In this document: in pieces, positions 1 to 13,000 of the stretch
Layout: every line of letters begins with the position of its first letter
Numbering within the stretch: the first letter of the stretch is position 1
Assembly: GCA_030144725.1 (NCBI GenBank)
Contig: JASKMD010000012.1
Location: 10,091,931-10,155,930 of the forward strand
Reading direction: 5' to 3'
Origin: Haematococcus lacustris
Lineage: Eukaryota; Chlorophyta; Chlorophyceae; Chlamydomonadales; Haematococcaceae
DNA length: 64,000 nt
Notes under the pieces: generated by a model
Told to the model about the DNA's origin: nothing
Databases searched by the model: none
What the model saw: only the letters and a program-made list of their open reading frames with translations
Position numbers and translations under genes: made by a program

Positions 1-446
1 GAGCAGGCGGTACAGCCCTGATGGCGGTGGCGCCATGCTGCTCTACAGCCAGTAGCTCTGAGCAGTGCTGCAGGAGGCTGCCTGCTCCTCAGCTGCAGCA
101 CTCAGCTGCTTCACTGAGGCGCACAGCTCGAGGGGTGGCTGGGCCCTGGGCCCCTGCTGGGATTTGAACCGGTACCAACATGGTGAGCATGCAGGGTTGG
201 TGAGGACTGACACCTCCCCAGCAGGACTGACACAGCCCCTCCTGTAAGCTTAGGCTGTGCAGCAGTCACGCGCCTTGGCAGCAGTCACCAGCATGCAATG
301 GGTGCATGACAGTGCCCATGTGCCATGCAATGCTCCAGCCTTGCCATTGGAATAAAATGGTCCAGTGACCTAAAGGCTGCAAGCCACACAGCCAACTGCA
401 TGCGACCACCACGCCTGAGCACCTCCTGGCAGCCCCTGCTGTAGCG

Positions 447-552
447 GGCCTGTAGCCCCAGCCTTGACCTGCTGCCCCAGCCTTGACCTGCTGCCCCAGC
501 CTTGACCTGCTGCCCCGGCCTTGACCCGCTGCCTCGGCCTTGACCTGATGCC
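447..552. repeat. 18-bp minisatellite, about 5-6 copies
   Basis: The unit ccttgacctgctgcccca is repeated head to tail with a few substitutions (C to G, T to C). The rest of 1-600 shows no convincing exon. Confidence 0.8.
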
Positions 553-780
553 GGCTGCCTTGCAAGCGGCAGGACCTGCTTGTCCCTGATGTGAGCAGCT
601 GTACCGTCTCCAGCTCAGCACTGCATCGATCCATTGCTTGACACTACCGCCTCTGGTGCAACAGTGCCAGCAAAGGATGGCGCCCTTAGCAGAGGCGATG
701 GCGATGCGAGGGCGAGGATGCTGACACCAATGATGGTTTTGAACAGTGTGACGGCCGTGATGGTGCCTGCCTGCACTTAC

Positions 781-911
781 CCAACAGAGAACAGCCACAG
801 GCCAGACACCAGCAACGACGCGATGAGCGACACCCATGTTGAAAAGTTGGCGACCTCCAGAGTTGGGGTGTAGGCGTACAAGTCCAACTCAAACAGGTTG
901 CTCTTCAGGGC
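781..911 (-). CDS. candidate exon of a membrane protein
   Basis: On the minus strand an acceptor (ctcacag) precedes 43 codons and a GTAAGT donor follows. The peptide starts ALKSNLFELDLYAYTPTLEV and ends with a hydrophobic segment, VSLIASLLVSGLWLFSVG, that looks like a membrane helix. It may belong to the same gene as the minus-strand candidate exons at 2.6-2.85 and 3.74-4.1 kb, but no phase-consistent chain could be built. The family is not recognised. Confidence 0.4.
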
Positions 912-2590
912 CTGTGAGCCAGCCAGACATCACCACAACCACTGACCTGGTCCGTGGAGATGGAGTGATAGGCGCAACAGGCAGCAAGCTGTGAGCCACA
1001 CGCTGGGAGGGCCATGCTGCGTGTGGAGTCCATGCAGGGGCTACTGGTGGCAGTTCCTGTTTCAATAGCTAAGGTGACAGCCATGCAGCATGCATGACTG
1101 CATGACTGCCCCATGCCACATCTTTGCCTTGCTGCCCTGTGGCTCATCGTTGCCCCTGTTGTTGACCTTCTGCTGTCTGCCTCAAACAATACTGCTGGCA
1201 CGGGCACAAGAGACCGAGGGATCAAGCATTGCCAACATGGAATATGGCGAAGTGTGCTATTAGACAGTAACTGGTGCAAACGAACATCCTACAACCCGCC
1301 ACATATCCTCTGCAACACCTGAACCCTACAGCTACATGCTACACCAAAATAAAGGATGCGTTGTAATCAGACACAGGCTGCGAGCGCATCATTGTAAAGG
1401 CTATTGACAGTGTGCCTAACCCCCATTTCAGCTCAGCCTGATGGTGTGTGTGCCTGTGCCAGAGCCCTAGTAGCTCAAAACCACACACATCCCCCTTGTG
1501 AGGATTTCATTGTTTTGTTTTGTTTGGGTCGTACTTCTTGGTACGCTCAGTGGTCGACAGCACAGCGGCGAATGTCATTGTATCCTCTGGAATCATCGTA
1601 TGCTGAGTGTGCCATTGCCTTTCAAAGCCGCAATGGGCACAGGCTCTGCACTAACTCGTACGTCCTCAACATCCAGGTGCCCCTGTGCCAATGCCTAGAC
1701 TTACGTCGAAAGCCGTCTGCCGTCGCGTCAGCTTCTTCGCCGTCTTGCCCAGCTTGGCGAAGCTGAGACCTGGCATTTAGTCGATGTGGGTCCAACTTCT
1801 GCGTACAACGTATGTACGTAGGCACAGGAAGAAGCGGGTAGTACTGCTCGACAGGTTTGAGCTGGTGTGGAGCATACGCGGGAAACCAAGGGGTCGATGA
1901 GGCATGTCAATATCAGGAATGTTGGCGCATGTAGGCGCAAACAAGTGACGCCTGGCAAGTGATCTACTAAGACACTTTGGGCATTGCTGTAGCGCCTTAT
2001 TAAAGAACAGACCCACAGTTGCGGCCTTGACTCTAGGACGGCGCATGAGTCATGGGCCATGATTAGGGAGCGTCTGATGTACGTACATGTACGTACATAT
2101 ACCTGTTGCATATGCGGGATGTAAGATGCTAGCGAGACCCGGGTTCGAGTTCTAGAGGCATGTAACATAGATGAATTATGCATGGTCACAGAGCCGCCAA
2201 TTGGTCGGCTCTGGCACCAATGCCGGAGTTGCAAGCATTACAGTCTAAAGGGGTTGGGCCCACACCTTCTAAGTGTCTAGGAAGCCCGGAATACTGTAAG
2301 ATCTCGGACCTTTTTCTGAAAACACGTTGAATTCAAAGATTATTTGAACCTTCTTATGATATTTGCCGGGGTTGGGCAGCAGCTTAGCGACCGCCAACCG
2401 CACTACGTTCTACGTCGGAGTGCGCTTCAGATTCAGGGCCACCAAGGAGGCGTTGAGGCGCGGTAGGTTGCTAACACACTTTTTTAAGTTACTTGTAATT
2501 ACTTTGATTATCTACGAAGACCCCCGCACGTGGGCACCGAAGGCAAGATTGCTGAAGATTATATGAATCGAATTAATCGTTGATGGTCGT
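912..2590. other. stretch without a recognised gene
   Basis: Apart from a SINE-like repeat at about 1318-1420 there is only scattered open frame with no family similarity I can name. Near 2120-2150 is a B-box-like gggttcgagttc, but no tRNA fold can be built round it. Around 2305-2350 a short stretch resembles, in inverted orientation, 4100-4145 (shared ggacctttttctgaa), so part of the neighbouring minus-strand gene may have been duplicated. Confidence 0.5.
1318..1420 (-). repeat. SINE-like dispersed repeat, copy 1
   Basis: It shares with 9203-9300, 15045-15170 and 29135-29205 the strings ctacaccaaaataaag, gcatcattgtaaaggct and gacagtgtgcct. Read on the minus strand, the best copy (9203-9300) carries a perfect Pol III B box, ggttcgatcc. 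This suggests a tRNA-derived SINE; the present copy has a decayed B box. Confidence 0.6.
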
Positions 2591-2595
2591 TAGCC

Positions 2596-2850
2596 ACCAG
2601 CGGGGTCCGCAACATTAGCACCACCACCAGCACGGCCAGCAGCCTGCACAATGGCGAGCCCCCTCACCATCGAGGACGCATTGCCGTGATAGCGAACTGC
2701 GCCTGCCATGCCCAGCGAAGTGCTGCCATGTACGCGGCGCTGAAGCCCAACGCATTTCGCCATCACCACCATGTTCATTGGCGCGATGTCCACTGCACAC
2801 CACTCCGTGCCCCACTTTGCGGTGTAAGATTTTAGCAGGCTGGTTGCAAT
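2596..2850 (-). CDS. candidate exon, unrecognised protein
   Basis: A minus-strand open frame includes KWGTEWCAVDIAPMNMVV and later SSMVRGLAIVQAAG, with a codon pattern more protein-like than the surroundings. The boundaries are not defined. It would lie between the other two candidate exons of the unassigned minus-strand membrane gene. No domain is recognised. Confidence 0.25.
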
Positions 2851-3219
2851 ATGTATCAAGCGAAGTGCTGCCATCACAAACAAGTGACGGTAGAGTGATG
2901 AGTGCTGCACAAGGTGTACATGACCCACCCACAGACCATTGTATGAGAGTAGCAAGGCATGTTGGCATGACACAGGCCTGTTGGCATGGCACAACATTGG
3001 TACTTGGCTATTGTGCTTAGTGTTGTGTTGACATTCGTTGAGTCGGTGTTGAGACAGGCTATGTTGCAGCATGTTGTTGTAGCTCATGTACTGTTCTTTC
3101 TTTTACTCATGTCGAGGCATGACGTCGTTCTCACATCTTATACAGCAACCAAAGCATAACTGCTGGGCTGTGTTCAGGTTTACCAATCTTACATGTTGAA
3201 AACATGGCTCAATTACTGC

Positions 3220-3650
3220 AACACACTTGCTGCCTGCTATAGCCTGCAATGCATCACACCTGCAGGCTGTTGTTGCTGCTGCTAATGCTCATACACTTGA
3301 CCACACGTGCAGCTTGCTGCTGCTATTGCTGCTCATCCACTGCATCACACTTGTAGCCTTCTGCAGCTGCTCAACCACTCTACCACACCGGCAGCCTGTT
3401 GCAGCCTGTACTGTAGCACACCTGCATCCTACTGTTGCTGCTCATCCACTGCACCACACCTGCATCCTACTGTTGCTGCTAATCCACTGCAACACATGCT
3501 GCCTGTTGCAGCCCGCATCGCAACACACCTGCAGATTGTTGCTGCTGCTCATCCACTGCACCACACCTGCATCCTACTGTTGCTGCTAATCCACTGCAAC
3601 ACACGTTGCATGTTGCAGCCCGCATTGCAGCACACCTGCAGCCTGCTGCA
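3220..3650. repeat. degenerate minisatellite, unit of roughly 50-60 bp
   Basis: Recurrent blocks such as catcctactgttgctgct, atccactgca and gttgcagcccgcat alternate through the region. It borders the 3' side of the minus-strand candidate exon at 3740-4100. Confidence 0.7.
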
Positions 3651-3739
3651 TGTCTTGCATGTGCGTTCACTGCAAAGGCCAGTGCCAAGCGCAATGCAAC
3701 GCGCACCTGTTGTCGCACGTCCGAACTCCTCATGTCCCC

Positions 3740-4100
3740 AGAACGGCTTCATCGAATACTTGTAGAAGCAGCCCATACGGGGCAGTCGCCTACACAAAGC
3801 ACACATTGCGTTTACGACAAAGAGAGCAAGCATGTACATGCGAGACTGCATGTACTGCGGGGGGGCGAGGTCGGCCACAAGAGGCAAGATGGCTGCCAAC
3901 AGCAGCGGAAGAAAGCCTAGGGCAATGACAATCTCAAGGTCATCATCGCTGTCGACGTCGTCCATCCAGCCGTGGCCAGCATCCCACTGCCCATTGCCAT
4001 TCCAGAGTATTTGCGATACGGGAAAGGTCAAGCGAATACTGACCAGCACGGCGGCAAAACAAAACGTCATTCCTCTCATTCTAAGGCGAATCTTCAAATT
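3740..4100 (-). CDS. candidate multi-pass membrane protein exon
   Basis: The minus-strand open frame contains three likely membrane segments: MTFCFAAVLVSIRLTFPVS, VIALGFLPLLLAAILPLVA and MYMLALFVVNAMCALC. They are separated by a short acidic loop (DDVDSDDDLE). An upstream extension (FSERELFEDNLKIRLRMR) runs to about 4140. This is real-looking coding sequence, but I do not recognise the family. The 3' splice site is unclear because the minisatellite at 3220-3650 begins beyond it. Confidence 0.45.
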
Positions 4101-4438
4101 ATCTTCAAATAACTCGCGTTCAGAAAAAGGTCCCTCATCATTAGTAAAAGGCAAACCAAACCTCACAGATCTTGCATGGGAAAAAACACAAACCTACCAT
4201 TTAACCTAATTCAGCTTCTGGGCTGTTACACTTGACAAGTTCTCAACATTGGCCGCTATTATCAACGCTAGGAACATGACTAGTGGCAGGACTTCACACC
4301 TTAGCAGCGACTAAGCCAGCAGGCTGCAGGCATCGTCAATTGCCCTTGCCTCAAGCTTTGCGACGTTCTTGTGTTGCTGTTGGTGGTGCCGTCCACAACC
4401 AGCCAAGATCAGCCAACACGGGTTCGCATCGAAACATG

Positions 4439-6150
4439 TCACACCGCGACACGACTGCTCCTATCTTCCTCGTCATCGGCTAGCAGCGGCGCGCTGTCGC
4501 TACCACTGCCGCCGCTTTCCAATATCGGAAGTCGGAGTCGAAAGTCAGCGCTGGGGTTGGAGGCGCGCGCTGCAAGGCCAAATAGCAAGCCCGAAAAGAG
4601 CAGCAGCATCGTGACCAGGCTCATGCTGACCCGCCACTTCTCCGCCGCCGCGTCAGGCGGCAGCCCGCTAGAGAGCTTGCTTTGCAACAGGCCCAGCAGC
4701 GGCGGGGAAGGCACATCACCCAGCAAGTGGATGAGCACGGTGATGAGGGATGCGCCCAGCGCTCGCAACGGCTGTGGGACACTCCACATCTGCACCACTG
4801 CCACCGGCGCCTGCACGACAACGAGGCAGGAGCACAGCAGGAGCACTTGCAACAGCGCCGTAACTCATCTCATCACCCGACCTCGCTCAGCCAACTGGAA
4901 CACATCACACTCAATACCCAGGAACGCCCTTTTGACACAGTGTCGTAGCTGTTGGGCATGAGACAGCTGCAACCGGGGCTCTAATCCCACCTAGGACTCT
5001 TCATAACCGACCACAAGAGATGTTGCCCAACCCCGAGCATTCATCGTTAATCCTCATCATACCCACACCCTCCTTCCTCCCTCCACCCCCCACCCCTGCG
5101 CTGGCTCAACTCCTGAGGTCTTGGAAGGCCTGTGCTGTCCCCTGACCCTGTCTGCATTGAACAGTGTGATATGCGCAAGTGCAGTATGACATGCATTGAC
5201 GATGGTGATGCTCTGTGCAGTGTGGGCAGGCTAAGCAGCCACACCAGGCTGACAGGAATAACAGTGTAAACCCACCATCACCATCACCACCACCACCACC
5301 ATCACCACCATCCATCGTCATCAACAGTGTGGGCCCAGCAGCGACTTACCTGCAGTGAGAAGATAAGGAACTGGCCCACCCCAAACGCTGTCATGAAGGC
5401 GGGGAAGGAGTGCGTGGCTAGGAAGGCTGGCAGCAGCACCAGCAGGCCCAGCAGCACCGAGGCCATGCAGATGAGGTTTGCATGGCGCATGGTGCCGCCG
5501 CTCCAGTCCAGCAGCACCCCGCCAGCCACTGAGCCCAACACGCCTGCAGCAGGGCAGGCCGGGGGGCAGCAGCAGCTGTGGTCGTGAGGACTAACCCCTT
5601 CAGCCTAGCATGCCTGATTGGCGGGCTGTGGACCTGCATGTGGTGGGACAGGAGGGCAGCTGCCCCTTGCACAATGGGTGGTGGCGTTGGCATGGGTGAA
5701 GCTGACGTCAGGATGAGTCAGGGTGGGTAGGTAGTGAAGTCAGGGTGGGTCAGGTCAGGATGGGTAGGTAGGTAGCCAGGTCAGGTCGGGGGCGGCCTGA
5801 GAGGGAAGGCAGCAGGGGCAGGGGGTGGGCGGCAGCAGGTGTGGGAGCAGCAGGCCTGTGGCCCAGTGGCCGCTGACCTGTGATGACGGTGACCCCGCCA
5901 AACACCAGGTCAGCCTGCTCCCCCTGACCCTCAGGGAAGAACAGGGCTCGCCCTGCCTGGGGGCCCCTGCAGCCAGGGGGGGCACACACCACGCCCACCG
6001 CTCAGCAGCAGCGCTCACGGTCACTGCACCTGCTAGTAACAGCAGACGCATATATGACAACATGAGCGGCAGCAGCAGCAGCAGCATCAGCAGCAGCAGC
6101 AGCAGCAGCAGCAGCATCAGCATCATCATCATCAGCAGCAGCAGCAGCAT

Positions 6151-6185
<35 letters not shown>

Positions 6186-9007
6186 TGGAGAGGCTGCTTG
6201 CACTGGATGCCTTGGCCTCAAGGGCCTGGACGCCCTCCCCTTCCCCCCCACACGCCCCAACCCCCCACCCTGGCCTTCTGGCCCCTCATCGTCAGCTAAG
6301 TCAGGGCAGGACTCACCAATAGGCATACACGCCCATCACCGCCACATACAGGGTGTACCCCGCAGCCAGCAGCAGCCACACGGGCTGGCTGCCCACCATC
6401 TGCACGTCCCGCACGAAGCTGCGCACGTGATGCAGCCACCGCCGCCCCACCGCATTCCCCACTGCCTTCCCCTCCCCCCCCCCTGCCCTGCCCTGCACCA
6501 TTACGCCTTGCTGCTGCCCTGCCCCACCCAAACCCCCCTCCTGCCCCCCAAACCCCTCCCCGTCATCACCCCCCCCTGCTGCTGCTGCTGCTGCTGCCGC
6601 CTGGCTGTCCTCCAGCGCTCCATGATCCAGCCTGCCAGGCTGAGCCGGGCCAGGCAGGTCCTGAGTGCCTTGCAGGTGCAGGGGCTGGGCCGTGAGGGCG
6701 AAGGCGACAAAGGGCAGCATGGCCAGGCCTTCCAGGAGGAAGGTGGACCGCCAGCCCAGCGCTGGGGCCAGCAGCCCGCCGGCTATGTAGCCGAGTGCAA
6801 AGCCCACCGGGATGCAGAGGTAGAAGGCGGCAAACCAGCGGGCCTTCAATAGGGGGGGGGCGCGGTCGTCTGGAGACCAGGGGTTTGACGTAGGCAGGAG
6901 CAGGAACAGGGGGGAGGCATAGGTGGGCAAGGGCAGGGGCAGGGGCAGGGGCAGGGGCAGGGGCAGGGGCAGGGGCAGGGGCAGGGGCAGGGGCAGGGGC
7001 AGGGGCAGGGGCAGGGGCAGGGGCAGGGGCAGGGGCAGGGGCAGGGGCAGGGGCAGGGGCAGGGGCAGGGGCAGGGGCAGGGGCAGGGGCAGGGGCAGGG
7101 GCAGGGGCAGGGGCAGGGGCAGGGGCAGGGGCAGGGGCAGGGGCAGGGGCAGGGGCAGGGGCAGGGGCAGGGGCAGGGGCAGGGGCAGGGGCAGGGGCAG
7201 GGGCAGGGGCAGGGGCAGGGGCAGGGGCAGGGGCAGGGGCAGGGGCAGGGGCAGGGGCAGGGGCAGGGGCAGGGGCAGGGGCAGGGGCAGGGGCAGGGGC
7301 AGGGGCAGGGGCAGGGGCAGGGGCAGGGGCAGGGGCAGGGGCAGGGGCAGGGGCAGGGGCAGGGGCAGGGGCAGGGGCAGGGGCAGGGGCAGGGGCAGGG
7401 GCAGGGGCAGGGGCAGGGGCAGGGGAGGTATGAGGGAAGGGGGGGCAAGGCAGGTGCTGGGAGCGATGGAGAGGCTGCGGGAGCCCCAGCAGGAGTAGGG
7501 TAGCCCAGCAGGTTCAGGTGATGTGGGCAGGCAGGTTACGAGACTGATGCCACGCTTTGCTGTCCATATCTCACTGCCACTGCCTCAAGGCAGGAATGAG
7601 GAAGGGTAAGGCAGCAGGGGCAGGAGGGGGAAGGGCGGGGCAGCAAGAGCAGGGTGGTGCGGTGATGCGGGTATACTGAAACGGCAGCGGGAGGGGTCGA
7701 GGGCTGGGGACCTCACCGATGAAGGGCGCAGCCAAGGCCACGAAGGACGCCTCCCCCACGCCCACGAATGCGCGGCAGGTGATGAACAGGCCAAAGTTTG
7801 GCGCCGCGCTTGCTAGCATGCATGCGGCAGACCACACCGCCATGCCAATCCCCATCAGCCTGAACGCGCTGTACTGCTTGCACACCTGCAATCAGGGTGA
7901 CACCAGGGGCAGGGGCAGGGGCCTTGCCAGGGGCAGGGGCAGTAGCTGAGCAGAGCTGCGCTGCAAGCCCACACATGATGAGCCCACACGCGGTGCACCC
8001 CCCACCCCCACCCCAACCCCAACAGGAGGGTGGGAGGGCTGGCCCCTGCCCCGGACCCTGACCCCGACCCTGACCCCGTCCTTAGGCTACACCAGGTGCC
8101 ACTCTACCAGGCTGGCTGCTCTCACTGCCTCTCCTGTCCTGCCCCTGCTGCTGCCCCTGCTGCTCACCTCGGCGAAGATGGGTGCGCTGATGAGCAGGCC
8201 GACCATGAAGGCCGCAGGCAGCAAGCCATCCTGGAAGTAGGTGAGCCCAAACTCCCCCTGCAGGCGCCCACCCCCACAGTGCCCGCAGCCCCTGAGGCAA
8301 CAAGCAGAGTCTGGGCCGTAGTCCACTGGACATGGCAGGGCCGGCTGGCTGCCCACGCCCAGCAGCAAGCTGGCTGCCCACGCATAGCTCGCCCAGCAGC
8401 AAGCTGGCACAGCCGGGCCATAGCATGGGCAGTGCTCTGTCAGTGATGCTGCTCATGTCATGCATCACTGCTGCTGCTGCTGCTGCTGCTGCCCGCCCGT
8501 CGTGCGAGACATCTGTGGCAGCTCTCCATCGTGCTGCAAGCATGTTGTTGCCCTGCCTGGCCTAGCCACCCACATGCCTCCTGACAGCTGGCAGCTGTGC
8601 CTATGCCTGCCATCTCCTATTCCTCTGACTAGCTATAGCTGGATGGAAGCAGGAACGGCTGCAGGAGGTGAGCTATTGGAACGCACCTGGATCCCGCTTC
8701 CCGGCGAGGTATCTGTGCGTGGGCTGCCGTTGACGCCGTTGCTCGCGATGAGGCCTGCACACGTGGCACAGGCGTAAGGCTCAAGGCTCGTCCGCGAGGA
8801 GTCGAACCCTAGCTCGCGCGCAGCACCTCGCGCTGGGCGGTCTGCAGGGCATCGCTAGCTTCGCGGGTCACCTCGATCCATGTAGACGAACAGATTGGTC
8901 GCACAGAATATGGCCAGGAGGCGGAGAGGGGTGTACCATCGCGGCAAGGGATAAGCGGTCATCACGGCCGGAAATGCCCGTTTCAACGGCGCCCTCTGGC
9001 GCTGCAT
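4439..9007 (-). CDS. Spinster-like MFS transporter
   Basis: Eight exons join in phase: 9007-8872, 8754-8687, 8257-8168, 7885-7717, 6869-6317, 5966-5878, 5543-5350 and 4810-4439 (TGA). They give 556 aa, or 541 aa if the second Met at 8962 is the start. The family places proton-coupled carriers of lipids or small organic solutes in endomembranes. Diagnostic stretches are a first helix ending LFVYMDRG, then LIASNGVNG (residues 46-55), FQDGLLPAAFMVGLL (about 76-90), GVGEASFVALAAPFI before the intron and DDRAPPLLKARWFAAFY after it, and VFGGVTVITG and GVLGSVAGGVLLD. A low-complexity Ala/Gly loop of about 100 residues is inserted between helices 6 and 7. The C-terminus is acidic. Intron 4 holds the GGGGCA array and intron 5 a CAG/CAT microsatellite. 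It is divergently arranged with the MYND-CS gene. The substrate cannot be told from sequence. Confidence 0.9.
6065..6186. repeat. CAG/CAT microsatellite in MFS intron 5
   Basis: Runs of cagcag and catcat alternate over about 120 bp, inside the intron between 6317 and 5966. Confidence 0.9.
6931..7424. repeat. GGGGCA hexamer array, about 82 copies
   Basis: An essentially perfect array lies inside MFS intron 4 (7716-6870). The MFS transcript reads the C-rich strand (TGCCCC). The open frames across it (GR, CP repeats) are artefacts. Confidence 0.97.
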
Positions 9008-9202
9008 GGGCAAAGTGTTGAGCCAGGGAGGGTAGGCAGGGAGGGGCACCCGTAGCAAACAAGGTGTGCTGGGGCATACATCTGAGATGCACACAGTCAG
9101 TAAGAGTAGCAGCAGCTTCCTAGCATGTGCGCAGTTTCTGATTCTGTGACCTGAAGTGAGTATGTAAGTATGTAAGTAAGTAAGAGAGGTAGGCGTTCCC
9201 AA

Positions 9203-9300
9203 CTCCTGAACCCTACAGCCCTCATGCTACACCAAAATAAAGCATGAGTTGGATCGAACCGCATCATTGTAAAGGCTACTGACAGTGTGCCTATTGCCCA
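9203..9300 (-). repeat. SINE-like dispersed repeat, copy 2
   Basis: On the minus strand it contains ggttcgatccaactc, a perfect B box, followed by tttattttggtgtagcatg and agggctgtagggttcag. It lies in the intergenic space between the MFS and MYND-CS genes, so it may overlap their promoters. Confidence 0.65.
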
Positions 9301-9618
9301 CTTCGACAGGGGCTGGTCTTGGGCTGGTCGTGGGCTGGGGCGTTGGACAGGGGCTGGTCGTGGGCTCGTGACTGCACTATGACTTTAACGGTAAAAACTA
9401 GCAGCCATTGTTGCGTGCCTTGTATACCTGACCAGCGCGACCGGCCTCTTCAGGTGTCAAGACTCAGAGGTTCAGCTGATGACACTACTGGCACGGAAGC
9501 GCGGTGTGGGTATGCAATTCGTACTCACTCGTAAAACCACACCCATTGGACGGACCGCGTTTAGAATAACAAGGACAGAGACTGCCGCAGGAGTTCAAAG
9601 CATCAGCATCAGCATCAT

Positions 9619-9978
9619 ATGACTGCACGCTTCGCGGAGGATGCGGATGCGCTGCCGGCCCGAGACGAGTGCCGTGAGTGGGCCGTGCCATTAGTGGGAC
9701 TGGGGTGGCTCTAGCAGCGCTGAAGCAATGCGCATGTTCTCTCGCAGACAACTGCGGTGCCACGGCAGGACTCATGCGCTGCTCGCGTTGCCACTCCGCG
9801 CACTTCTGCTCGCTGGCCTGCCACAAGGTCCGCCGCACGCTGCGCGACCGATGCCCCAGCACCCCCTGCTACAGTCAGCGCAGAACTATGGCACTCCCAG
9901 GCCTCGAGGGCTGGTTGCCCCAAAAGCAGCCGCGGCAGCACCAGTGCAAGCTGTACATATTGTGCTGAAAGCTGGCCC

Positions 9979-10021
<43 letters not shown>

Positions 10022-10056
10022 TCCTGCTGCTGCTGCTGCTGTTGCTCCTGCTGTTC

Positions 10057-10096
<40 letters not shown>

Positions 10097-13000
10097 CTAC
10101 CCCCAGAGCTACTGGCCAGTGCACCGGCAACACTGCCGCAAGAACGAGTTTGCTGACGCTATAGAAGCTCAGGAACCTCGCTTTGCCGCCTTCATGCGCA
10201 AACACAACAAGCTTGCAGTGCTGCGGGTGAGGCCTAGGGGTGGCAGCAGCAGATGAGGCAACCCAGGGCAGGCGGGCCATGCAGCTGCATGCTCGCAATT
10301 TGGAATCCACCCTCCCAAGCACAGCCTCATGCAGCCGCCATGTTCAGCCCCATGCAGCTCCCCATGCAGCCCATGCAGACTTGTGACGAACACCCCCTCT
10401 ATCATGAGAATAAGCCCCCATGTGCTCCATGTGTGTTCACCGGGCCTGCCTGGCCCTGGTGGGGGGTGGGGTGCTGCATGCCTGACAGCTGCATGTCTTG
10501 CCTGTCTCCCGACCTCACTCTCAAAGTGTTAGGTGAGCAGGGAGGCAGCCATGGGGCTGCCCCACCCCCCTGTTTCAGCCTATTGCCAAGCGCCACCACA
10601 AGCACAAGCAGAGCAGAGCAGACCTCATGCAGAGCCGGTCCCTGCCTGTCTGCCCTGGCAAGGGGGGGACGCACCCCCTGCCCCCTGCCCCCTGCCCCCT
10701 GCCCCTCCTGCCCCCTGCCCCTCCTGCCCACTTTCCCCTTGTCCAAGGCCAGACAGGCAGGCAAGCCGCCCACCCCTGCGGCCCAGCGCTTGCCCCCGGC
10801 GCCCTGTAGCCCTGCCCCCTGTACCCTGCCCTGCCTTGCTTAGGACGAGGAGGTGGAGCGTCTAGAGCGGTGCGGCCAGGCTGTGTGCGCCAGGCGCAGC
10901 CGCCAGGAGGAGATGGACACCATGTACGGCCGCATGGAGCCCAAGCCTCAAGGTGCGGGAACAGGGGCAGGGACGGTTGGGGCAGGGGCAGGGACGGTTG
11001 GGGCAGGGGCAGGGACGGTTGGGGCAGGGGCAGGGACGGTTGGGGCAGGGGCAGGGACGGTTGGGGCAGGGGCAGGGACGGCAGGGGAAGGGGCAGGGAT
11101 GGCAGGGACGGCAGGGGCAGGGGCAGGGACGGCAGGGGCAGGGATGGCAGGGGCAAAAGCAGAGGCACTACTTGTAAACCCTGGCAGCACACAGGCAATC
11201 CAGGCTGCCAGCCTCTCAACCTAAGCGGGGGTGTCTGGCTGTGCCTGTAACAGAGGCCCCCTCAAAGTGTCAGCCAGAGACATGACTGGCCTTCACCTTG
11301 CGGTACAAGTGTGAACATCACTGACTCTTGTCAAGGGTGCAGCTGGGAAGCCTTGCCGTGAGGGCTATGCAACCCCGACGCTGTGATGACTGCCACATGA
11401 TGCCGCCTGCCTGGCTGCAGCCCCCGCCTACTCCCACCAGGAGCTGCTGGCGGTGGAGGCGGCTCGCCAGCAGCAACAGGCCCAGGTCAGTGGGGGCAGG
11501 GGGGCAGGGCAGCAGCAGCAGCAGCAGCAAGGGGTGCAATAGTGGCGTCAGAAGGTGCTGCCTGCACCCCCCACCTGCCTGCCTGCCCCGCAGGTGGCCC
11601 TGCTCACTGACCAGGAGCGCGCCTGGATGGCCCTGCCGCCCCTGCCGCCTGGGCTGGGGCTGCAGCCCAGCAGCAGCCTGCGCTGGAGCCAGGACCTGAC
11701 CCGGGTGGAGGTCACGGTGCGGCTGCCGCCACGCCTACCCACACGCAAGGTCAGGCCCCGGGGCACCCTTGCTGGCCCAGCCCTGCCCCTGGCTAGTCAA
11801 GCAGACCCTGGCCTGGCCTGTCCTGGTCAGGGCTGGCTGGCAGTGCAGGAGGCAGGGTAGCCGGGTAGCGAGGGGTGACCCCTCCACCCCCTGGTCACAG
11901 GACCCCCTGTGGGCCCATTAGTTCCATATCCTACTGTTTGCACTAGTGCCCCTCAGTAGGCGGGGTGGCTGGCTCAGGGCAGGTAGCTGGCTCAGGGCAG
12001 GTAGGTGGCTGGCTCAGGGCAGCGAGGCTAGTGAGGCAGACCCCGGCCTGCTGTAGGGGTTCAATGGTTCTGGCTGTATCAGTGTGAGAGCCTAGCCCTG
12101 AGGGCGGGAACCCTCCAGGTGGATGCTGTACCTCAAGAATTCTGTAGAGTGAGGTGCTTGAGTGGGTCAGGGTTAGAATAACAACAAAAGCAGCAGGAAC
12201 ACCACCTAACCCTGACCCTAACCCTAACCCTAACCCTGTAGGTTGAGGTGCCTGGCACTGCTGGCACTGCGCCCGGGGCTGAGCGCGGGGTCCAGGGCTG
12301 GGGCCAGACCTTCCCTCCGCTGCCTGGATTCCGTGCAGGTGTCGGTGCAGCTGGCTGCAGCCAGCCTGCACATCATGTTTGGATCAAAGCTGTACCGGGG
12401 AGGGCTGCTATGCCACTGGGTGGACCTCCAGGGCTGCACCTGGTTTGCAGGTCAGGGCTACCCCACCCCACCCCACCCCACCCCACCCCACCCCACCCCA
12501 CCCCACCCCACCCCACCCCACCCCACCCCACCCCACCCCACCCCACCCCACCCCACCCCACCCCACCCCACCCCACCCCACCCCACCCCACCCCACCCCA
12601 CCCCACCCCACCCCACCCCACCCCACCCCACCCCACCCCACCCCACCCCACCCCACCCCACCCCACCCCACCCCACCCCACCCCACCCCACCCCACCCCA
12701 CCCCACCCCACCCCACCCCACCCCACCCCACCCCACCCCACCCCACCCCACCCCACCCCACCCCACCCCACCCCACCCCACCCCACCCCACCCCACCCCA
12801 CCCCACCCCACCCCACCCCACCCCACCCCACCCCACCCCACCCCACCCCACCCCACCCCACCCCACCCCACCCCACCCCACCCCACCCCACCCCACCCCA
12901 CCCCACCCCACCCCACCCCACCCCACCCCACCCCACCCCACCCCACCCCACCCCACCCCACCCCACCCCACCCCACCCCACCCCACCCCACCCCACCCCA

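Noticed and set aside
150..190. tRNA gene suggested by the minus-strand ggttcaaatccc
   Set aside because: T-stem and acceptor do not pair and no A box lies at the right distance.
6846..7498. Gly-Arg and Cys-Pro repeat proteins
   Set aside because: Readings of the GGGGCA array inside an MFS intron.
8790..8830. tRNA gene suggested by the minus-strand ggttcgactcc inside MFS intron 1
   Set aside because: The T-stem does not form and no cloverleaf can be drawn.
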